A DNA stretch of 11,829 bases from a bacterium (lineage in GTDB: Bacteria > Krumholzibacteriota > Krumholzibacteria > LZORAL124-64-63): positions 1 through 11,829 of the forward strand of contig QNDV01000038.1 of assembly GCA_003646045.1 (NCBI GenBank). Reading direction: 5' to 3'. Shown in pieces: positions 6,828 to 11,829 of the stretch. The notes below the pieces were generated by a model. The model made no database searches and was not told the origin of the DNA. It saw nothing but the letters and a program-made list of their open reading frames with translations. The position numbers were made by a program, and so were the translations under genes. Within the stretch, counting starts at the first letter, position 1, and every line of letters starts with the position of its first letter.

Positions 6828-7606
6828 GACGCCTCTCCCCTCGCGGCGGCGGGATTTTGCTTGATGACCTCTTGGGCCAAATCCAGATAACTGCGCGAGC
6901 CCACACACTCCACGTCATACAGCAGGATGGGTTTGCCGAAGGACGGCGCCTCGCTCAGGCGGACGTTGCGCGGGATCTTGGTCTCGTAGACCGTTTCGCC
7001 AAAGAAGTCGATGGCTTCCTCCGCCACCTGGTTCGAAAGCTTCAACCGGCGATCGAACATGGTGAGCAGGACGCCCTCCAGGCGCAGGTCCGCGTTGGTG
7101 CTGCGCTGGACAAGTTGTACTGTGCTCAGCAGTTGGCTCAGGCCCTCAAGAGCGTAGTACTCGCACTGGATGGGAATGAGCACCGTGTCGGCGGCGGTCA
7201 GGGCGTTGAGGGTCAGCAAACCCAGACTGGGCGGCGTGTCTATGACGATGAAATCGTACTGGCTGCGCAACGGCGCCAGGGCGCGGCGCAGGAAATGCTC
7301 ACGTTCCGATTCACTGACCAGTTCCACTTCGGCTCCGGCCAACCTGCGGTCTGCCGGTATCACCTTCATATAGGCTATGGGGGTGTCCTGAACGGTTTCG
7401 GATGCCGGCACGGCAGACAGCATCATCTCATAACTTGTAGTGCCATTGGCTGTTGCGCCGACACCAGACGAGGCGTTGCCCTGGGGATCCAGGTCCAACA
7501 TGAGAACTTTACGCTCGGCCACGGCCAGGCTGGCGCAGAGGTTGATGGCGGTGGTGGTCTTGCCCACGCCGCCTTTCTGATTGGAAATTGAGATGATCTT
7601 GCTCAC
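6824..7606 (-). CDS. parA: Chromosome-partitioning ATPase ParA (Soj-type)
   Basis: The 260-residue protein has the deviant Walker A motif KGGVGKT (11-17) with the signature Lys11, DLDPQGN (38-44), a Walker B VIDTPPSLG (D123) and LIPIQCEYYALEGL. It has no N-terminal DNA-binding extension, so it is a chromosomal Soj/ParA of standard length and not a plasmid type Ia ParA. ATP-bound dimers coat the nucleoid, and ParB-parS complexes follow the gradient, moving sister origins apart. The start is the GTG at 7606, with GAGG upstream at suitable spacing, matching MSKIISISNQKGGVGK of relatives. It opens the five-gene unit parA-parB-kinase-peptidase-bactofilin and is preceded by the parS cluster and a candidate promoter. 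Confidence 0.97.
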   Translation of the reverse strand: MSKIISISNQKGGVGKTTTAINLCASLAVAERKVLMLDLDPQGNASSGVGATANGTTSYEMMLSAVPASETVQDTPIAYMKVIPADRRLAGAEVELVSESEREHFLRRALAPLRSQYDFIVIDTPPSLGLLTLNALTAADTVLIPIQCEYYALEGLSQLLSTVQLVQRSTNADLRLEGVLLTMFDRRLKLSNQVAEEAIDFFGETVYETKIPRNVRLSEAPSFGKPILLYDVECVGSRSYLDLAQEVIKQNPAAARGEAS

Positions 7607-7653
7607 GGCGACCTCGTGCCTTCAGGGAGGTGGATTCCGGTACGTGGGGAGCT

Positions 7654-7683
7654 AATGTACCCGCTCACCGGCCCCGGCGTCAA
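7654..7683 (-). promoter_or_regulatory. parA: Candidate parA promoter
   Basis: On the minus strand TTGACG (7683-7678) lies 18 nt before TACATT (7659-7654), predicting a start near 7647 and a 5' leader of about 40 nt. The -35 lies in the 12-nt centre of an inverted repeat, CCGGCCC (7668-7674) with GGGCCGG (7687-7693). The nearest parS begins 27 bp upstream of the -35, so ParB spreading could repress the operon. Hexamer matches are moderate (5/6 and 4/6). Confidence 0.45.
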
Positions 7684-7709
7684 GAAGGGCCGGGATTATT
7701 GCCGGTAAT

Positions 7710-7725
7710 TGTTCCACGTGGAACA
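7710..7725. promoter_or_regulatory. parS: parS site 1 (ParB binding)
   Basis: TGTTCCACGTGGAACA is a perfect 16-bp palindrome fitting the universal chromosomal parS pattern TGTTNCACGTGNAACA. It is the copy nearest parA, 104 bp from its start codon. Confidence 0.95.
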
Positions 7726-7766
7726 TTGTCCCTTATCGGGGGCGGCGAGGGATGATGATGGCGCAT

Positions 7767-7782
7767 TGTTCCACGTGGAACA
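7767..7782. promoter_or_regulatory. parS: parS site 2 (ParB binding)
   Basis: This is an identical 16-bp palindrome, 57 bp from site 1. As at the other sites, the flanks extend the identity to 20 nt (TTGTTCCACGTGGAACATTG). Confidence 0.95.
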
Positions 7783-7813
7783 TTGCTCCTTATCAGGGGC
7801 GATGGGGGCGTAT

Positions 7814-7829
7814 TGTTCCACGTGGAACA
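7814..7829. promoter_or_regulatory. parS: parS site 3 (ParB binding)
   Basis: This third identical palindrome lies 47 bp from site 2. Three perfect sites within 120 bp should give efficient ParB nucleation next to its own operon. Confidence 0.95.
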
Positions 7830-7897
7830 TTGGGGTGTGGCGGGACCGCCCGGGTTAAGGCCGTTGGGGTTACAAGTCGGGTAATTCACAGTCGTCG

Positions 7898-7913
7898 TGG
7901 CCCCCGGGGGCCA
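7898..7913. terminator. GC-rich perfect palindrome after rsmG, possible terminator stem
   Basis: TGGCCCCCGGGGGCCA is a perfect 16-bp palindrome starting 9 bp past the rsmG stop. It can fold as a 6-bp GC stem with a 4-nt loop. No T-run follows on the minus strand, so an intrinsic terminator is uncertain. A protein-binding site or RNA 3'-end stabiliser is possible. Confidence 0.35.
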
Positions 7914-7921
7914 TGAAGTCA

Positions 7922-8650
7922 CTAAACCTCCGACCGTGCCATGGCCTCGACCATATACTTGGAAATCACCAGGCTGGCCGCGTCGGCAACCGCCTCCGCC
8001 GGCGGCAGCACTCCCGCCGCCAAAGCCGTTGCAACCAGACCATCCAGCTTCCGGCTTTCCCCGGGTTCCGCCACGGCCAAGGTGGCCGCCAATTCAGCGC
8101 TCCAGATATGATCCGGAGGATAAAAGCGGGCGATGGTCACTTCCGCTGCGGACTCGGCTAGAAACGGCCTCAGGCCTGCCAACACTTCGTTATCGTCCAG
8201 GCGCAAAGCCTTGAGAGAGATGAGTATCTGTGGGACCATCAGGGTTTCACCAGACGCCACTTCCCCCCAAAGACCATGCAGTACAGCAGGTTGAGGGGAC
8301 ATCAACCGCGCCGTGCGGGACAGGAACCAGGCTCGCTTCTCCCTCGGCTCAACCAACCAGCTCCTCACCCGACTACCGCCCCGAACCAGCCGCCCGTGCC
8401 AGACTATACCCGGCAAACCACCGCCTGACCCCAGGTCGAAGTACGCGCACTCGCTGGATCCATCCTTGGCCCCCGGTGCGAATCCCAGGGGGGCTGGTGC
8501 TTCCAGAAGCTGATCCAACGCGTCCAGGCACTGGGTGATAAGACGATCCAGTTGGGCGGCCGATCCCCGACGGGAAATCAGGTTGATCGAGGCGTTCCAA
8601 CGCTCCACCTCGCGGCGGTAATCATCCAGCCAGTCGGGGATGGTACTCAT
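7922..8650 (-). CDS. rsmG: 16S rRNA (guanine-527-N7) methyltransferase RsmG, divergent
   Basis: The 242-residue product has the RsmG N-terminal WN-x-x-INLISRR motif (18-28), the SAM-binding loop FDLGSGGGLPGIV (71-83) and LVEPREKRAWFL (99-110), corresponding to the family's [D/E]SxxKRxxFL strand. The position of the usual ISRAFA motif reads ISLKALR (144-150), so the conserved arginine is replaced or shifted. RsmG methylates G527 in the 530 loop of 16S rRNA, and its loss gives low-level streptomycin resistance in several bacteria. It is longer than E. coli RsmG (207 aa), with extra residues before the SAM loop (about 52-68). The ATG at 8650 overlaps the mnmG stop (ATGA) and has GAGGG upstream. 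The gene neighbourhood mnmE-mnmG-rsmG-parA supports the call despite sequence divergence. Confidence 0.9.
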   Translation of the reverse strand: MSTIPDWLDDYRREVERWNASINLISRRGSAAQLDRLITQCLDALDQLLEAPAPLGFAPGAKDGSSECAYFDLGSGGGLPGIVWHGRLVRGGSRVRSWLVEPREKRAWFLSRTARLMSPQPAVLHGLWGEVASGETLMVPQILISLKALRLDDNEVLAGLRPFLAESAAEVTIARFYPPDHIWSAELAATLAVAEPGESRKLDGLVATALAAGVLPPAEAVADAASLVISKYMVEAMARSEV

Positions 8651-10566
8651 GCCGGTCCCTCATCAGTCCCGCTGGCCGCCCGCCACTTCTTCAGATAAAC
8701 CGTCAGGACCCCCAGATCACCGGCCCGCACACCGTCGATTCGCGAGGCCTGGCCCAGAGTCCCGGGCCTGATCCGCTCCAGTTTTTCCCGCGCTTCGAAA
8801 CTCAGAGCCACGATCCCGGTGTAGTCCAGGTTGGTCGGCAGTTCCAGATCATCCAAATGACTGCGATGTCGCAACAGTTTGTCCTGTCGAGAGATATATC
8901 CTTCGTAACGCACAGAATGAGCAACCTGGGTCACTGCCGAAACCGCCTGGCGGTCACCACCGACATGATCCTGCAGTTTCGAAACTGCCTGTCTATATAT
9001 CCGCGTGCAGTCTTCATCACACGACCCCTTCACCAGTTCTTCCACCGTACCGGCATACCGCCTCAACCAGGCCGCCGCCGTGATGCGGTCCCCGTTTTCG
9101 CTTCGCACCCGGGCCCGGTTCAACAGACTCGACACCGTCGTGACACATTCCCGGCGCGCCAGCAAGAGCGCCTGGGCTTCACCAGGCAGAATATCCAACT
9201 CCAGGGCCAGGTCCGTCAGGCGTTCTTCGGCGTTGTCGCAGCGCAGATGCAACCTGTGCTCGGCTCGCGAGGTGAACATGCGGTAGGGCTCGTCGATCTG
9301 CTTGGTTACCAGATCATCCACCAGCACGCCCAGGTAGGCCGTGCCGCGGCTGATGTCCAGTGGCGCCGCACCCTCCAGACTGCGCACCGCGTTCACCCCG
9401 GCGATCAGGCCCTGGGCGGCTGCCTCCTCGTAACCCGATGTGCCCAGGATCTGCCCCGCGAGATACAGGCCGGCCACCGGTTTGCTCTCCAGGTTGCGGT
9501 GGATCTGCCACGACGGAATACTGTCGTACTCCACCGCATAGCCGTACCGCAGCAGACGCGCGCCCTCGAGTCCCGGCACCGAATGGACCACCTGTTCCTG
9601 TACGTCCGCGGGCAGGCTCGTACTCAGTCCGTTGACATACACCTCGTCCGTGTCCCGACCTTCCGGCTCGAGAAAAAGAAGGTGCCGATCCTTGTCAGCG
9701 AAGCGCACGACCTTGTCCTCGATGGATGGACAATAGCGTGGGCCGCGACCCTTGATGACGCCGGCGAACAGGGGCGACCTGTCCAGCGCCGCTGTTATCA
9801 GATCATGGGTGCCAGAGTGGGTATAGCCCATCCAGCAGTCAATCTGTTCCGGCTGGAACTCATTGGTACGAAACGAGAAAGGAGATGGAGGTACATCACC
9901 TGGCTGCCTGGTGAGGCGGGAGGTGTCGATGCTGTCCATATGCAGGCGCGGCGGCGTACCGGTCTTCAACCTGCGCAATTCGAAGCCGCAATCCAGCAGG
10001 CTCGCACTCAGACTCTCGGCACTGCCCGCACCTTCGCGACCGCCACTGGTACGGGTCGCACCCACGTGCATCAAACCCTTCAGGAACGTACCCGCACCCA
10101 GTACCACTCGCACGGCTCCCAGCTCGCGACCATCACCCAGACGCACGCCGGTGATGCGCCGCGTTTGCCCGTCGCGATCAGTCAGCAGCGTCACCACATC
10201 GCCTTCGATCACCGTCAGCTGGGACTGGTCGTGCACCGCCGCGGTCATGTACTGCTCGTATCGCTGTTTGTCCGCCTGGGCACGGGGCGACTGCACTGCC
10301 GGACCCTTCTTGCGGTTGAGGATGCGGAACTGGATGCCGGTCGCGTCGATGGCGCGCCCCATTTCGCCGCCCAGGACGTCGATCTCCCGCACCAGGTGGC
10401 CCTTGCCCAGACCGCCGATGGCCGGGTTGCAGGGCATCCGTCCGATCTGCCCGGCGTCGTGGCTGACCAGGACAGTACGGGCGCCCAGGCGTGCCGAGGC
10501 CAGGGCAGCCTCGATCCCGGCGTGCCCGCCGCCGACTATCAAAACGTCTATGTTGTTGTTATTCAT
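8647..10566 (-). CDS. mnmG: tRNA uridine-34 carboxymethylaminomethyl synthesis protein MnmG (GidA)
   Basis: The 639-residue FAD-dependent enzyme works with MnmE to add the aminomethyl or carboxymethylaminomethyl group at C5 of wobble U34. Visible features are the FAD dinucleotide loop VGGGHAGIEAALASARLG (11-28), GRMPCNPAIGGLGKGH with C46, KGPAVQSPRAQADK, KTGTPPRL, GPRYCPSIEDK with C279, LAGQILGTSGYEEAAAQGL (369-387), and the C-terminal VRYEGYISRQ...ALSFEAREKL and TLGQASRIDG motifs that contact MnmE and tRNA. C46 and C279 correspond to the two conserved catalytic-site cysteines. Length is normal. The start is the ATG at 10566 (MNNNNIDVLIVGGG), four bases after the mnmE stop. The frame stays open upstream to 10683 but overlaps mnmE, so that extension is rejected. 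The Shine-Dalgarno is weak, consistent with coupling to mnmE. Confidence 0.98.
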   Translation of the reverse strand: MNNNNIDVLIVGGGHAGIEAALASARLGARTVLVSHDAGQIGRMPCNPAIGGLGKGHLVREIDVLGGEMGRAIDATGIQFRILNRKKGPAVQSPRAQADKQRYEQYMTAAVHDQSQLTVIEGDVVTLLTDRDGQTRRITGVRLGDGRELGAVRVVLGAGTFLKGLMHVGATRTSGGREGAGSAESLSASLLDCGFELRRLKTGTPPRLHMDSIDTSRLTRQPGDVPPSPFSFRTNEFQPEQIDCWMGYTHSGTHDLITAALDRSPLFAGVIKGRGPRYCPSIEDKVVRFADKDRHLLFLEPEGRDTDEVYVNGLSTSLPADVQEQVVHSVPGLEGARLLRYGYAVEYDSIPSWQIHRNLESKPVAGLYLAGQILGTSGYEEAAAQGLIAGVNAVRSLEGAAPLDISRGTAYLGVLVDDLVTKQIDEPYRMFTSRAEHRLHLRCDNAEERLTDLALELDILPGEAQALLLARRECVTTVSSLLNRARVRSENGDRITAAAWLRRYAGTVEELVKGSCDEDCTRIYRQAVSKLQDHVGGDRQAVSAVTQVAHSVRYEGYISRQDKLLRHRSHLDDLELPTNLDYTGIVALSFEAREKLERIRPGTLGQASRIDGVRAGDLGVLTVYLKKWRAASGTDEGPA

Positions 10567-10570
10567 AATC

Positions 10571-11829
10571 TTACTTGCCAACACAGAATCTGTCGAATAC
10601 ACCCGCCAACAGGTGTTCGGTGAACACACGGCCGGACACTTCCCCCAGGCGGGCCAGGATAGCGGCCAACATGGTGGCCACAACCTCGGGGCCGATGGAC
10701 TCGGCTGTCATCAGCGCCGTCAATTCCGCCAACTCGGCGCGACAACTACCCAGTCGATGGCGGTGCCGCTCGTTCAGGACCACGCCCAGGGACACGGCCT
10801 CGTCGAGGCGCCGACTGCGCACCTGCTCCTCCAGCAGGGACCACAACTCTTCCAGCCCCTGGCCGTCACGACTGGACACCACCACATCCGCGGTCCCGGC
10901 CTGAACTGCCGCTGCGTGTTCCAGCAGATCCGCCTTGGTCGCCACGGTGATCACCGGTGCGGCACACTTCAACACCGGCGGCGAAGTTCCATCGCTCAAC
11001 AGCAGCACCACATCCGCGGCATCCAGTTGCCGATGGGTGCGGTCGATGCCCTTGGCTTCGACACGGCCCGCTTCGTCCCGCAGGCCCGCCGTGTCGTGCA
11101 GAACATAGACCACGCCGTCACGTTCGCGTTGGTCGGTCACCACATCTCGAGTAGTGCCGGCCTCCTCGTCCACGATGGCGCGGTCCTCTTCGAGCAGGGC
11201 GTTGAAGAGGGAACTCTTGCCCACGTTGGGCAAGCCGGTGAGCACCACCTGCACACCGTCGCGCAGGATACGACCCGCCGGGGCCATGGCCAGCAGTTCG
11301 TCGATACGCGCCGTGGCCTCGGTCAGCACCCTGGCCACCTCCGCCCCGGGCACTTCCACCTCTTCCTCGTCCACGAAATCGAATGATCCTTCGAGGCTGG
11401 CGGCCAGGTCCAGGAGGGGTTGCTCCACATCCCGCAACTGGCGGTCCAGGCCACCGGTGAGTTGGCGCAGGGCAGCCCGCGCCGCGGTGGTGCTGCGGGC
11501 GCCGATGAGGTCTGCCACCGCCTCGGCCTGGTCCAGACTGAGCTTGCCGTTGAGGAAAGCACGCCGTGTGAATTCACCGGGCTCGGCGGGCCGGGCACCC
11601 ACCTTGCGGCACGCTGCCAACACCTGTCTGGCCACCTCGCGACCGCCGTGACAGTGGAACTCAACCGTATCTTCTCCTGTGAAGGATTGTGTGCCCAGGA
11701 GGGCGACGGCGAGGCAGCGGTCTATCTCGTAACCTGTTTCATTGATGTCTGTTGAACTGTAATCGGGTGAGTGTAGTATACCGTATACCATGAGATGACT
11801 CTGCAAATTGCCATCAAAGCCAGGTCCCG
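10571..11829 (-). CDS. mnmE: tRNA modification GTPase MnmE (TrmE), 5' end beyond window
   Basis: The frame is open to the right edge; about 419 residues are visible and roughly 35-40 N-terminal residues are missing. The visible N-terminus reads GPGFDGNLQSHLMVYGIL, continuing to SFTGEDTVEFHCHGG (the formyl-folate-binding domain signature). A helical domain follows, with an inserted G domain: G1 GLPNVGKSS, G2 GTTRD, G3 DTAGLRD, G4 TKADL (Asn replaced by Thr) and G5 SSRDG. The C-terminus is the diagnostic FCVGK, whose cysteine is conserved in the family. MnmE dimerises through its G domains when potassium and GTP bind, and drives U34 modification together with MnmG, encoded four bases downstream. 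An apparent TTG start at 11806 is only an internal codon; the true start is outside the window. Confidence 0.98.
   Translation of the reverse strand, partial: GPGFDGNLQSHLMVYGILHSPDYSSTDINETGYEIDRCLAVALLGTQSFTGEDTVEFHCHGGREVARQVLAACRKVGARPAEPGEFTRRAFLNGKLSLDQAEAVADLIGARSTTAARAALRQLTGGLDRQLRDVEQPLLDLAASLEGSFDFVDEEEVEVPGAEVARVLTEATARIDELLAMAPAGRILRDGVQVVLTGLPNVGKSSLFNALLEEDRAIVDEEAGTTRDVVTDQRERDGVVYVLHDTAGLRDEAGRVEAKGIDRTHRQLDAADVVLLLSDGTSPPVLKCAAPVITVATKADLLEHAAAVQAGTADVVVSSRDGQGLEELWSLLEEQVRSRRLDEAVSLGVVLNERHRHRLGSCRAELAELTALMTAESIGPEVVATMLAAILARLGEVSGRVFTEHLLAGVFDRFCVGK

Larger units (their letters stand above)
7709..7801. repeat. Tandem parS-containing repeat unit
   Basis: Copies 1 and 2 share more than parS: both continue with ATTG, two variable bases, then CCTTATC[G/A]GGGGCG (7731-7744 and 7788-7801, one mismatch). 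The array probably arose by tandem duplication of a unit of about 50-57 bp. The third copy keeps only the first 20 nt. Confidence 0.7.
7607..7921. other. Intergenic parS/control region between rsmG and parA
   Basis: This 315-bp stretch has no credible gene; the 80-codon frame across it is proline/glycine/asparagine-rich and just reads through the parS repeats. It holds three parS sites, a candidate parA promoter within an inverted repeat, and a GC-only palindrome just after the rsmG stop. I found no DnaA box in it. Confidence 0.85.

Noticed and set aside
6828..6908. 27-codon upstream extension of parB
   Set aside because: It overlaps parA coding sequence and lacks ParB family residues; the ATG at 6827 with Shine-Dalgarno and ATGA overlap is better.
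7731..7801. TTATC motifs in the parS repeats as DnaA boxes and hence an origin
   Set aside because: They read TTATCGGGG and TTATCAGGG and lack the NCACA end of a DnaA box; no DnaA-box cluster or AT-rich unwinding region is present.
7680..7922. 80-codon minus-strand frame across the parS region
   Set aside because: Composition is Pro/Asn/Gly-rich and its repeated NVPRGT segments are translations of the parS palindrome; no coding signal is seen.
8857..10623. Long plus-strand open frame of 588 codons opposite mnmG
   Set aside because: It is the antisense shadow of mnmG, rich in His, Gln and Arg with no family resemblance; GC-rich genes commonly leave the antisense frame open.
10567..10683. 39-codon upstream extension of mnmG
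   Set aside because: It lies within mnmE in another frame and has no family similarity; MnmG begins just before its FAD loop from the ATG at 10566.

Overview
The window is a GC-rich stretch of bacterial chromosome. Every gene I can support lies on the minus strand, so biological order runs from high coordinates to low. The content is a near-origin housekeeping block: the tRNA/rRNA modification genes mnmE, mnmG and rsmG, then parS sites and parA-parB. A histidine kinase, a LytM-type peptidoglycan hydrolase and a bactofilin follow. The bactofilin, the membrane-anchored LytM protein and the periplasmic binding domain fused to a carrier suggest a Gram-negative-type envelope. I cannot assign a phylum with confidence; a deltaproteobacterial or FCB-like (for example candidate-phylum) lineage is a guess. 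No tRNA, rRNA, CRISPR array, insertion sequence or recognisable oriC is visible.

Layout from the right edge leftwards. (1) 11829-10571 mnmE (5' end beyond the window), 10566-8647 mnmG and 8650-7922 rsmG form a tight unit: a 4-nt gap, then an ATGA overlap. (2) 7921-7607 is the only long non-coding stretch. It holds three identical 16-bp parS palindromes, part of a larger tandem unit, a GC-rich palindrome just after rsmG, and a candidate parA promoter inside an inverted repeat. (3) 7606-3161 is a second unit: parA, parB, a PAS-domain histidine kinase, an M23 peptidase and a bactofilin. The junctions are an ATGA overlap, a 1-nt gap, a GTGA overlap and a 70-nt gap containing a hairpin. It physically joins chromosome segregation with a sensor and with cell-wall/cytoskeletal functions. 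(4) 3046-863 encodes an unusual fusion of a glutamate/dicarboxylate-type (DAACS) carrier to a periplasmic amino-acid-type binding protein, with an extra membrane helix between the two. (5) 790-1 is the N-terminal 263 residues of an AAA-type ATPase. It is preceded by a 17-bp inverted repeat around a promoter placed so that the transcript should be leaderless.

The most unusual items are the carrier/binding-protein fusion with degenerate cation-site motifs, the parAB-kinase-LytM-bactofilin operon beside a parS cluster, and the leaderless promoter/operator of the ATPase gene.
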